A DNA stretch of 64,000 bases. It comes from Micromonospora luteifusca. GTDB taxonomy: Bacteria; Actinomycetota; Actinomycetes; Mycobacteriales; Micromonosporaceae. Location: positions 5,880,001 through 5,944,000 of the forward strand of contig NZ_JAFBBP010000001.1 in the NCBI RefSeq assembly GCF_016907275.1, read 5' to 3'. Positions 19,629 to 46,872 of the stretch are shown here, piece by piece. The position numbers and the translations under genes were made by a program. Numbering within the stretch: the first letter of the stretch is position 1; every line of letters starts with the position of its first letter. Below the pieces are notes generated by a model. It did not search any database. It saw nothing but the letters and a program-made list of their open reading frames with translations, and was not told where the DNA came from.

Positions 19629-20866
19629 CCCCCGGCGCCGCCATCACCGCGATGGCGGCGATCAGCGCCTTCGGCCCCGACCAGACAGCCTTCGCCGACG
19701 GTCTTCGCCGGGGCCGCACAGCGATCGTCGACCAGGGCGGGCAGCCCGGGCCGCGCTACCGCGCCCGCCTTGCGTGGAAGGACCTGCCCACCACTCTCGA
19801 CGCGATCACCGCCCTGCCCGACGACCTGCGCCGCGTTGCGTCCCGTATCGCACGCCGGACGCCTCGAGCGGTTCAGGCCGGCCTGGCGGTGGCCGTACAA
19901 GCGTGGGTCTCCGCTGGACTGCACTTGCGCCCCACGGCGCCCGACCGTATCGGCGTCGTGGTCACCGCAGGCGACCTCGACGGTCAATACGCCCAGCACG
20001 TGCACGCCCTGCACACGGCGAACCCGGCGCGGGTGCCACCAACCTTCGCGCTGCACAGCGTGTCGACCAGTCAGATTGGGATCATCAGCCACGCCCTGGG
20101 CATCACCGGGCCAGGCTTCACCGTCGGTTTGGCCTCCGCCGCCGGCAACGCCGCCGTGATCGCCGCTGCCAGACTCATCGCCACCGATGAGGTCGACGTC
20201 TGTCTGGTCGTCGGCGCCCTGGCCGAGCCGTCGCTGTTGGAGTTGACGGCGCTGGCCAACCTCGGCGCTCTGGCCTGGGAGGGCCGCAGCGTTCCGTTCG
20301 ACACCGCCCGATGCGGCTTCGTTGTCGGCGAGGCGACCGGCTGCCTCGTGCTGGAGTCGACCCGCAACGCCCAGCGCCGCGAGGCCCCGATGCTGGCGGT
20401 CCTCGCCGGGTACGGACACGTCCTCGACGCCAACAGTCTGCCCAATCCGGCAGTGTCCGGCGAGGTGGCGGCGATGCGGGCGGCGCTGCGCCGGGCCGGC
20501 CTGCGGCCTGCTCAGATCGACTACGTCAACACCCACGGGACTGGTTCGCTCGTCGGTGACCACACCGAGGTCGAGGCGCTGCGGCAAGTCTTCGGTGACG
20601 TGCCCGGACAGCGGCCTTGGCTCAACTCGACCAAGTCGCTCACCGGGCACTGCATTGGCGCAGCCGGTGTGATCGAGGCGATCGCGACGGTCGAGCAGAT
20701 GGCCCAAGGGTACGTCCACGCCAACGCAGGTCTGACCGACCCGCTGCCGACCGCAGGCCGATTCACCGGCCCGGCACCGGAGCCCGCGTCGATACGCGCG
20801 GCGCTGTCCAACGGCTTTGCCTTCGGTGGTGTGAACACCTGCCTGGCGTTTGTCGCGCATCCGTAG
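19625..20866 (+). CDS. decarboxylative ketosynthase (malonyl-ACP decarboxylase) of the HMGS cassette
   Basis: 413 residues, thiolase fold. The active-site Cys of ordinary KS enzymes is Ser171 here (VGLASAAGN), the hallmark of PksF/CurC-type decarboxylases. Both active-site His are kept in NTHGTGSLVGDHTE and STKSLTGHCIGAAG. The enzyme would turn malonyl-S-ACP on the neighbouring donor ACP into acetyl-S-ACP without chain extension. Start is a GTG overlapping the ACP stop. In leinamycin itself this step is done by an unrelated bifunctional acyltransferase/decarboxylase (LnmK) that supplies propionyl; the presence of the KS-type enzyme points to an acetate-derived (methyl) branch in this pathway. 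Confidence 0.9.
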   Translation: MTPGAAITAMAAISAFGPDQTAFADGLRRGRTAIVDQGGQPGPRYRARLAWKDLPTTLDAITALPDDLRRVASRIARRTPRAVQAGLAVAVQAWVSAGLHLRPTAPDRIGVVVTAGDLDGQYAQHVHALHTANPARVPPTFALHSVSTSQIGIISHALGITGPGFTVGLASAAGNAAVIAAARLIATDEVDVCLVVGALAEPSLLELTALANLGALAWEGRSVPFDTARCGFVVGEATGCLVLESTRNAQRREAPMLAVLAGYGHVLDANSLPNPAVSGEVAAMRAALRRAGLRPAQIDYVNTHGTGSLVGDHTEVEALRQVFGDVPGQRPWLNSTKSLTGHCIGAAGVIEAIATVEQMAQGYVHANAGLTDPLPTAGRFTGPAPEPASIRAALSNGFAFGGVNTCLAFVAHP

Positions 20867-20946
20867 GCGTCACGCGCAATCGTGCGCATCGCTCGACCGG
20901 CACGCAGCCCTACCGTGGGCACTCCATACCGCAAGCGAGGAGCCGC

Positions 20947-21708
20947 GTGACCGCACAGCTGACGGGCCCGCCGGATCCACCCGCCGGGGTGCGGCTGTTC
21001 TGCTTCGCCCACGCCGGTGGTGGCGGGGCTGCCTACCGGCCCTGGCGCGACAGGCTGTCCCCGGACGTGGAGGTGTGCCCCGTCGTGCTGCCCGGCAGGG
21101 AGTCGCGCTGGCAGCAACGTCCCCACCGGGAGATGACCAGCCTGGTCGAACAGGTGCTGCAGGAGATCGTTCCCCGGCTTCACCAGCCGTTCGCCCTGTT
21201 CGGGCACAGCCTGGGCGCCGCCGTGGCCTACGAGGTGTGCGCACGGCTGTGTGACCGCGGCCTGCCACCGATGCGCCTGTTCGTCTCCGGGCGCCGTCCG
21301 CCGCACCTGCCGGCTCGCCAGGGCGCTACTCGGCACCTCACCGACGACGCGTTCGTCGCCTACCTGAACACCCTCAACGGCATCCCGACCGAGGTCTTGG
21401 CGCATCACGGTCTGCTCCGTGCACTGCTGCCGACGATTCGCGCGGACTTCGAGGTCAATGAAACCTACGCGGCGTCGGCGAGGCGACTACCGGTTGCGGT
21501 GTCCGCCCTGACCGGCGACAGCGACCCACTGGTCACCCCGGCCGAGATGCTCGCCTGGCGGGACGTGACCGACCGGGGTTTCCGCCTGCGGGTGCTGACC
21601 GGGGACCACTTCTACCTGACGGCGGCCGCCGAGCACGTCTGTGCCGCCATCGGCAGGGAACTGTCCGTGCCGAGCCCAACAGTGCCCATCGGATCACGAG
21701 CGGAGTGA
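20947..21708 (+). CDS. type II thioesterase (editing)
   Basis: 253 residues, alpha/beta hydrolase. LFCFAHAGGGGAAYRPW near the start and FGHSLGAAVAYE with Ser88 are typical of RifR/GrsT-like enzymes; LTGDSDPLVT supplies the Asp and GDHFYL the His. Such enzymes hydrolyse aberrant acyl groups from stalled carrier proteins. The GTG start at 20947 follows GAGGAG; longer frames reach upstream through the 80-bp gap without a start signal. It lies inside the beta-branching operon, three bases before the HMGS gene. Confidence 0.9.
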   Translation: MTAQLTGPPDPPAGVRLFCFAHAGGGGAAYRPWRDRLSPDVEVCPVVLPGRESRWQQRPHREMTSLVEQVLQEIVPRLHQPFALFGHSLGAAVAYEVCARLCDRGLPPMRLFVSGRRPPHLPARQGATRHLTDDAFVAYLNTLNGIPTEVLAHHGLLRALLPTIRADFEVNETYAASARRLPVAVSALTGDSDPLVTPAEMLAWRDVTDRGFRLRVLTGDHFYLTAAAEHVCAAIGRELSVPSPTVPIGSRAE

Positions 21709-21711
21709 GCT

Positions 21712-22947
21712 GTGGCAGCCATCGGTATCGACGCGATCAACGTCTACCCGGGCCGGGCGTCGATGTCGGCGCGAACCCTTTTCGAGGTTCGTGGCCTGGA
21801 CACCCGGCGCTTCGACAACCTGATGATGGACAGCAAGTCCGTCAACCTGCCCTGCGAGGATCCTGTCACCAACGCGGTCAACGCCGCCAAACCGCTGATC
21901 GACGCCCTCGGCGACGACGAACGCGACCGCATCGAAGCGGTCATCGTCGGCACCGAATCGGGGGTCGACTTCGGCAAGGCACTGAGCACCTACGTGCACG
22001 ACTACCTGGGGCTGTCGCGCCGCTGCCGCTCCTTCGAGGTCAAGCACGCCTGCTACGGCGGAACGGCCGCCGTACAGACCGCGGCCGGTCTCATCGCCAA
22101 CACTCCGATCACCGGAATGAAGGCACTCGTCATCGCCACCGACGCTGCCGCGAAGATCGACAAGAACACGTACTGGGAACCGTCCCAGGGTGCCGGTGCC
22201 GTCGCCATGATCCTCGGGGAGGATCCGCGGGTCCTGACGCTCGACAAGGGGGCGAGCGGGTACCACAGCTACGAGGTGATGGACACCGCCCGGCCACGCC
22301 CCGACCTGGAAGCCGGCGACTCCGACCTGTCGCTGATGTCGTACCTGCACTGCCTGAAGGAGAGCTACGCCATGTACGCCGATCGCGTGCGTGGCAGCGA
22401 CTTTCTGACCACCTTTGACCACCTCGCGTTCCACATGCCGTTCGGGGGGATGGTCAAGGGCGCCCACCGGACCCTTCTGCGCAGCTTGTACGGCATGAGG
22501 CCCGACGAGGTAGAGGCCGACTTCCAGCGCCGTCTCGCGCACTCGCTCCGCTATGGCGCGCAGATCGGCAACGTCTACTCGGCCGCGCTCTACGTCGCGT
22601 TGTGCTCTCTGATCGACCACGCGCCGCTCAATGGACCGTCCCGGCTGGGGCTGTTTTCCTACGGGTCCGGATGTGCCTCGGAGTTCTACAGCGGAGTCAC
22701 CGGCGCCGAGGCCAGCCGGATCGTCGGTGCCATGGGCATCGCGGCGGCAATCGAATCCCGCCACCCGCTCAGCACCGAGGAGTACGAGCTCATCAGTGAG
22801 CTGAGCCTGCAGCGCATGCCCGGCCACCGCCACGTCCGTTTCGACCCGGATCCCTACGACGACGTGTACCGCAAATGCCTGGATGGTCGGGGACTGCTGG
22901 TGCTGGACCACGTCACCGACTTCCACCGGGTCTACCGCTGGTCCTGA
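21712..22947 (+). CDS. HMG-CoA synthase-like enzyme for polyketide beta-branching
   Basis: 411 residues. Catalytic residues line up with the HMGS family: Glu82 (GTESGVDFGKA), Cys114 (SFEVKHACYGGTAA) and His241 (LAFHMPFGGMVKGAH). The length and the DAINVYPG start match PksG/LnmM-type enzymes, which condense acetyl from the donor ACP with a beta-keto polyketide on a PKS ACP. The GTG start follows the thioesterase stop by three bases. It is the last gene of the plus-strand run before the transposon remnants, so the operon probably covers 6.6-22.9 kb. Confidence 0.92.
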   Translation: MAAIGIDAINVYPGRASMSARTLFEVRGLDTRRFDNLMMDSKSVNLPCEDPVTNAVNAAKPLIDALGDDERDRIEAVIVGTESGVDFGKALSTYVHDYLGLSRRCRSFEVKHACYGGTAAVQTAAGLIANTPITGMKALVIATDAAAKIDKNTYWEPSQGAGAVAMILGEDPRVLTLDKGASGYHSYEVMDTARPRPDLEAGDSDLSLMSYLHCLKESYAMYADRVRGSDFLTTFDHLAFHMPFGGMVKGAHRTLLRSLYGMRPDEVEADFQRRLAHSLRYGAQIGNVYSAALYVALCSLIDHAPLNGPSRLGLFSYGSGCASEFYSGVTGAEASRIVGAMGIAAAIESRHPLSTEEYELISELSLQRMPGHRHVRFDPDPYDDVYRKCLDGRGLLVLDHVTDFHRVYRWS

Positions 22948-23051
22948 CCCCTGGGTTAGCCACTGCCCGACATGCTCGCGGCAGACCCTTCGCGGGTGCC
23001 CGAGCAGTGCCCGCCATTCGTGGCTCTCCACAGTTGAGGGTGTAGTCGCTG

Positions 23052-23395
23052 GTGCTGGAAGACCTCGACGTGCCTGACGCTAACTTCGGCTGCCCTGACC
23101 TGACCACGTTCTGCCGCCTGGATGAACTCGGCCTGGTCGTGGTCGGTCAGCGTCTGGAGCCCGATCGTGCGGTCCTGGCGTGCCGGGTCCCTGGGGGCGG
23201 ATGACGGCACCGAGGGCTGGTGCCGACGCTGCCGGGTGTGCAGGGAAAACCTCGGGACGCCGTCACGCGGGAGTTGGCGCACGAGCCGCTGGACTGGCTC
23301 GCGACCACCCTGCTGGTGACGATCCGCCGGTACCGGCGCACCGGGTGTGGGCAGGTACTGGCGGCCTCGAAACCGGCGTGCACGCCGCCGATGGG
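23052..23395 (+). pseudogene. ISL3-family transposase N-terminal fragment
   Basis: From 23052 one frame reads LEDLDVPDANFGCPDLTTF and then CRLDELGLVVVGQRLEPD; after a frame change, KPRDAVTRELAHEPLDW and TTLLVTIRRYRRTGCG follow. This is the N-terminal DNA-binding region of actinobacterial ISL3 transposases, where RRYRCTGCG is part of a zinc ribbon. At least one frameshift is present, one ribbon Cys is lost (YRRTGCG), and the catalytic DDE domain is missing. It is a decayed insertion between the HMGS operon and the globin/P450 genes. Confidence 0.65.
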
Positions 23396-23789
23396 AGCTG
23401 GTCTAATCGCGGCAAATGAGGAACGGTGCCCCGAGGTTGACGATGAGCAGCGCCGCCGGACTTGCCGGCAGCGTCAACCGGGCGTACGGCGACGCACCCT
23501 CCAGGTAGTAAAAGTTCGTCGATCAGCCCGTCCAGCGGCGGCCGCGGCACTCTGGACACGTACTCCACGCTTACAGCATCGCCGACGCCCCGCCGGCAAC
23601 GCGCGCCGGGATGGTCCAGCCGCGCTGCCGCCAGCATCGAGCCGGCGCCGATCCCGGACGAGGGCCCGGCCGCGGACATGTGCGTGGGATACGCGTGCTG
23701 CGTGAGCCATGGAGGTCCTCGGCCCTCCAGTGTCGCCCGGCATGGGGCAGGCGCTAAACCACCCTCTGCTGCGTTGCCGTGCCCTGCTA

Positions 23790-24300
23790 CGCGGCCGCGG
23801 GCTGTTCGCCGCCAAAGTCGACGTCGTCCAGCGCGGGGTCGAACACGTCCGGCGGGATGTGGAGCTCGTCGGTTGCGTAGGCGCCGAACCGGAGGATATG
23901 GCAGGTCAGGTAGGGCGAGAGCTGGCCAGATCCTCACCGGTCACCTGCCACCCCTCGGAAACCAGCTGCCGGATGACCTCCATCATGTCTTTCGCGGTGT
24001 GGAACACGATCAGGTTGCACAGCAGCGAGCTCCATTTGACCGGCTTTCCTGGTCGGCCGGGTCGTTCTCGGCGATCACGCCCTGGTTACCGAACCGGCCT
24101 CTAGGCCGAGAACCCCGTCGTAGGCCTCGGTTTTCTTGGTAGCCGCGGTCACCCGTGCCTGCAGCCCCAAGTCGGCGAGGAACCGCAGCAGTGCCACGGT
24201 CCGCATCACGCGCCCGACCTCCCGGAACGCCTTGTAGATTTGGTCGTTGCGCGAGTTCGACGACAATCGGCGCATCAGCGTCACCGAAGACACTCTGCAT
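23790..24300 (-). pseudogene. Tn3-family transposase C-terminal remnant
   Basis: On the minus strand, frames separated by shifts give IYKAFREVGRVMRTVALLRF, then VTAATKKTEAYDGVLGLEAG, then KWSSLLCNLIVFHTAKDMMEV and, at the end, LSPYLTCHILRFGAYATDEL. These are consecutive conserved blocks of the C-terminal part of Tn3 TnpA. Several frameshifts and the absence of the N-terminal two thirds show it is dead. No 38-bp terminal repeat was recognised nearby. Confidence 0.7.
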
Positions 24301-24411
24301 TGCATTGTGAAGAGCCCCATTCGTCGCGCAGCCCCATCTGGTTTCGTCGTGGAGTGCCAGGCGGAGGCGGTGAACCGGATGAGCGGCACCCACCCGGTCA
24401 CCACCGCCCGC

Positions 24412-24897
24412 TCACCAGTCCCAGGTGCCGACCGGCGGCCATGGCGACAACGGCGAGGCCCCGTCTTGCGACAGCACGGTGGAGAACCTCGAACCCTGCT
24501 CGATGCGCGCCCGCAGTGCCGATCGGAAACGCTCGTCGGAGGGCAGCCCCGCCTGCACGGCGGCCGCCATCATCAACTCCACGAATCGCGCCCGCTGCTC
24601 CTCGGTGATGCGCAGGCCCGCGTGCGCCTGGAACAACCCGGCCACGCCATCGTGATGTGCGGTGTATCCCTGACGTCCGCCCATGATCTCCTCGAAGAAC
24701 GCCGCCAGATGTGCGGTGTGCGCCGGCTTGCCCCGGTAGAACATCTCGCCGAGAAGATCATCGTCCAGAGCCGCCTGATGGAAGCACTCGACGAACTCCT
24801 TGATCCGCTGTCTACCGCCGGCGTGTTCGAGCATCGTCCTGCCGTCGACGCGGGTGACTCCCTCGGCGCGCAGTCCCTCGACGCCATCAAAATCCAC
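24412..24897 (-). CDS. truncated hemoglobin (globin) protein
   Basis: 161 residues; a later start at MLEHAGG would give about 140. EHAGGRQRIKEFVECFHQAAL, DDDLLGEMF, AFFEEIMGGRQGYTAHHDG and FVELMMAAAVQAGLPSDERFRSALR follow the 2-on-2 globin pattern; the His in YTAHHDG falls where the E/F-helix ligands are expected. Such proteins bind O2 or NO and may protect from nitrosative stress or hand O2 to oxygenases. It is divergent from the P450 gene with only 113 bp between starts, so shared regulation is likely. A globin inside a hybrid PKS cluster is unusual; it could supply O2 or an electron route for the P450, or simply be a protective gene. Confidence 0.8.
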   Translation of the reverse strand: MDFDGVEGLRAEGVTRVDGRTMLEHAGGRQRIKEFVECFHQAALDDDLLGEMFYRGKPAHTAHLAAFFEEIMGGRQGYTAHHDGVAGLFQAHAGLRITEEQRARFVELMMAAAVQAGLPSDERFRSALRARIEQGSRFSTVLSQDGASPLSPWPPVGTWDW

Positions 24898-25010
24898 TAG
24901 GCCTCCTGAAACGCTCGGCGTGGTCTGCCTCTGATGGCATCACCGACCAACCCACCAGCCGTGCACACAATTGAGCGGGCGCGGGCCGTCGCAGTCCGCA
25001 GACTCGCGGC

Positions 25011-26222
25011 ATGACCGAGATGATCGACGACCAGCAGCATCTCAGTGAATTCCCCGCCACCAGAACCAGTCCCTTCCACCCGCCGCACGCGTACCTGAAG
25101 CTGCAGGCGGAACGTCGGCTGCACCGCGTCCGGCTGCCCAGTGGCCTGCCGGCGGTGTTCGTCACCGGTCATGACGAGGTGCGCCGACTGCTGGACGACG
25201 AACGCCTGAGCGCGGACGAGACCGCTCCCGGCTACCCGTTCCTCTACGCCGGAGCGTTCGAGTCTCCCCTGAAGGGCACCTTCATGCGCGCCGACGGGGA
25301 GGCTCATTACCGAATCCGTCGAATGCTCAGCAAGGACTTCACCCTTCGACGGGCACGGGAACTGCGACCCGAGGTCGAGTCCGTGGTGGGGCAGTGCCTG
25401 GACGACATGGCCAGCGCCGGGTCCGCCGACATCGTGCGCGATCTCGCCTTCCCCGTTCCCTCACGCACGATCTGCGGACTGCTCGGTGTGCCGTACGAGG
25501 ACCGGGAGGTCTTCGAGACCAACACCCGCGCCATGATCGACACCACCAGCACGCAGGAGCAGATGCTCGGCGCGATGGGCGCCATCATGGCCTACCTCAC
25601 CGAGCTCGTCGCCAAGCGGGAACAGACGCCGAGCGACGACCTGATCAGCCGGCTCGTCGTCGAAGAGCTGCAGGCCGGCAATCTGACCCGCGACGAACTG
25701 GTCACCATCTCCCTCATCCTGCTGGTCGGCGGCCACGAGACCACCGCCACCATGATCGGCCTGGGGACATTCGCGCTCATGGAGCACCGCGACCAGCTCG
25801 ACCTGCTGCTGGCCGATCCCGAGGGTTGGCCGATCGCCGTGGAGGAGATCCTGCGGCACCAGACGATCGTGCAGAACCCCATCCAACGGGCAGCGGTCGC
25901 CGACATCCCGGTCGGCGACGACGTCATCCGCGCCGGTGAGGGCGTCGTCTTCGTGCTCGAGGCCGCCAACCGCGACCCCGAAGCGTTCCCCGAACCCGAC
26001 CGCTTCGACGTACGCCGCTCCGCCCGCAACCACGTCGCGTTCAGCTTCGGCGCCCACCAGTGCCTCGGTCATGCGATCGCCCGGATGGAACTCGACGTCG
26101 TCTTCCGCATGCTGTTCGAACGCTTTCCGACGCTGCGCCTGTCCGTGCCGGTCTCCGACGTTCCCCTGCGCCCCAACACCGTCGGCCTGTTCGGCGTCGA
26201 CTCGTTGCCGGTGACCTGGTGA
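25011..26222 (+). CDS. cytochrome P450 monooxygenase
   Basis: 403 residues, class I bacterial type without membrane anchor. The I-helix is LLVGGHETTATM, the K-helix has EEILRHQ, and the heme-binding loop is FSFGAHQCLGHAIAR with Cys351. It should hydroxylate or epoxidize the assembled product or an intermediate. The ferredoxin gene starts at the stop codon (GTGA overlap), so both are made together. Leinamycin clusters also carry a P450 gene. No ferredoxin reductase is visible, so a host enzyme must supply electrons. Confidence 0.93.
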   Translation: MTEMIDDQQHLSEFPATRTSPFHPPHAYLKLQAERRLHRVRLPSGLPAVFVTGHDEVRRLLDDERLSADETAPGYPFLYAGAFESPLKGTFMRADGEAHYRIRRMLSKDFTLRRARELRPEVESVVGQCLDDMASAGSADIVRDLAFPVPSRTICGLLGVPYEDREVFETNTRAMIDTTSTQEQMLGAMGAIMAYLTELVAKREQTPSDDLISRLVVEELQAGNLTRDELVTISLILLVGGHETTATMIGLGTFALMEHRDQLDLLLADPEGWPIAVEEILRHQTIVQNPIQRAAVADIPVGDDVIRAGEGVVFVLEAANRDPEAFPEPDRFDVRRSARNHVAFSFGAHQCLGHAIARMELDVVFRMLFERFPTLRLSVPVSDVPLRPNTVGLFGVDSLPVTW

Positions 26223-26446
26223 GTGCACCCTCGCGGGTGGTCGTCGACCAGGACAGGTGCTGCGGATCCGGCATGTGCGCCTCGGTCGCTCCCGACATCT
26301 TCGACCAGTCCCCGAGAGACGGCGTCGTGCAACTGCTCGTGTCGCAGGTGGACGCAGGATCGCTACCACGCGTCGAGGAAGCGCTCCGTCTGTGTCCGGT
26401 TGCCGCGATCGAGCTGGCCCGCCCTGTCTCCGTACCGCCACGCTGA
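26219..26446 (+). CDS. [3Fe-4S]-type ferredoxin for the P450
   Basis: 75 residues starting at a GTG that overlaps the P450 stop. Cluster ligands are Cys14, Cys20 and Cys59; the position that would hold the fourth Cys of a [4Fe-4S] protein is Ser/Gly in RCCGSGMCASVAPD. This is the short ferredoxin usually paired with actinomycete P450s. The giant PKS gene begins 17 bases after its stop, so P450, ferredoxin and PKS are likely one transcript. Confidence 0.9.
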   Translation: MSAPSRVVVDQDRCCGSGMCASVAPDIFDQSPRDGVVQLLVSQVDAGSLPRVEEALRLCPVAAIELARPVSVPPR

Positions 26447-26463
26447 ACCGAAGGGAAGCAGGC

Positions 26464-45705
<19,242 letters not shown>

Positions 45706-45885
45706 GTTAGGCGGGGCAGTGCTCGCGCGGGCGGCCTCCGGGTCGACGCCGCCGGTCACCTGCCGCCGCGCGGCGTGCCTGTTTGAGCGACCTCAACGCC
45801 CGTGCTCGGACCACCTCGTGACCACCCGACACCCGCCGGGCAGCTCGCGGGACAGGCCGGGGCACCCGGGCGCGGGCGCCTGCCG
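45706..45885. other. convergent intergenic gap, no gene
   Basis: 180 GC-rich bases between the stop of the giant PKS (plus) and the stop of the cupin gene (minus). Short inverted repeats occur (for example CCCGGGCGCGGGCGCC near 45868), but no single convincing terminator stem was found and no coding frame is supported. Confidence 0.4.
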
Positions 45886-46737
45886 TCAGCGCAGGTCCGC
45901 AGCGGTGAAGTAGCGGACCGTCACGTCGTCCGCGCCGCCGGAGGACAGGTAGCGGCTGAAGTCGGCGTCGTGCACCTCGTGGACGAAGTTCCAGGTCAGC
46001 GAGACGCTGTCGGTGAGGGCGATGGCGGCGTGCGGCCACCCGGCCGGGATGTAGATGCAGTCGCCCGGCTCGAGCACCACGTCCAGTTCCACCGCGGCGT
46101 TCCGCCAGTGCGGAAACGCGGACGCGTCAGGCTGGTCGAGATCGACCAGGTCGTTCCTTTTACCGTCGCGACTGAGCAGTGACAGCGAGTCGGGCCTGAA
46201 CAGCATGACCCGTTTGCGGCCGGTCGTCTGGCACAGGCAGGCGTCACTCGCCCACGGGTCGACGTGCAGCCGGGTACGTCCCTGCGCGCCGCAGACAAAG
46301 ATCCCCTTGGCAGGGAACGGATCCCGGGCAGCGTCGGCCGGACCCCGCAACCGCGGGAAGACATAGCCCGAATCGGGCAGCCAGGACGGCATGCTCCAGT
46401 CGTCGGCCAGAGCCGTGAAGGCCGTGTCGGCCCAGGGGAGTCGGCTGGCGTTCTGTCGGGCGTACCAGCGCAGATAAGGCGGGGCGGCCGGGGAGGTGAC
46501 GCCGATATGCCGTGCGACGTACTCGCCGAAGGTCGACACGCCGTAGAGGCTGAACAGGGAGTCGTACAGCGGAACCCTGTGTTCGCCGAAGCGTCTGGTC
46601 AACGTTGCGAAATCCCATTCGGGTGCCCAGTTCCACGCTGCGGCGGCACCGCGGACCACCACCGGTTGGCGCCAGGTCAAATACCGGTCGACGAACTGCG
46701 ACGACGTCAGGGCTTCGACCTGGGTGCTCTCGCTCAT
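45886..46737 (-). CDS. JmjC-like cupin protein, probable Fe(II)/2-oxoglutarate oxygenase
   Basis: 283 residues. QPVVVRGAAAAWNWAPEWDF at the start and the jelly-roll core RTRLHVDPWAS (His158, Asp160) with PAGWPHAAIAL (His236) give the 2-His-1-Asp iron triad of the factor-inhibiting-HIF/JmjC-like cupin_8 group. Lys/Arg needed for 2-oxoglutarate may be TGRKRVMLF. The start at 46737 has GAGGTG just upstream; a longer frame to 46836 has none. It lies 135 bp downstream of the AT-ER gene on the same strand, so it probably shares the regulator-AT-ER transcript. Within a natural-product cluster it is a candidate hydroxylase for the peptide-polyketide or for an amino acid precursor. Confidence 0.75.
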   Translation of the reverse strand: MSESTQVEALTSSQFVDRYLTWRQPVVVRGAAAAWNWAPEWDFATLTRRFGEHRVPLYDSLFSLYGVSTFGEYVARHIGVTSPAAPPYLRWYARQNASRLPWADTAFTALADDWSMPSWLPDSGYVFPRLRGPADAARDPFPAKGIFVCGAQGRTRLHVDPWASDACLCQTTGRKRVMLFRPDSLSLLSRDGKRNDLVDLDQPDASAFPHWRNAAVELDVVLEPGDCIYIPAGWPHAAIALTDSVSLTWNFVHEVHDADFSRYLSSGGADDVTVRYFTAADLR

Positions 46738-46872
46738 GGTCACCTCGTCTGAGGGGTACACCGGCAGCCCCGGTCCCAGGGCCTGGCCGACTGTATGCCG
46801 AGGTCCGCGACGTGGGGCGCGCAATAGTGTGCACACCCGTGCCGGCCTGCTGGCAGCTACGCCTGGGCAAGG

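Noticed and set aside
19073..20860. 595-codon open frame on the minus strand
   Set aside because: Antisense to KS3, the donor ACP and the decarboxylative KS, all of which have clear active-site motifs on the plus strand.
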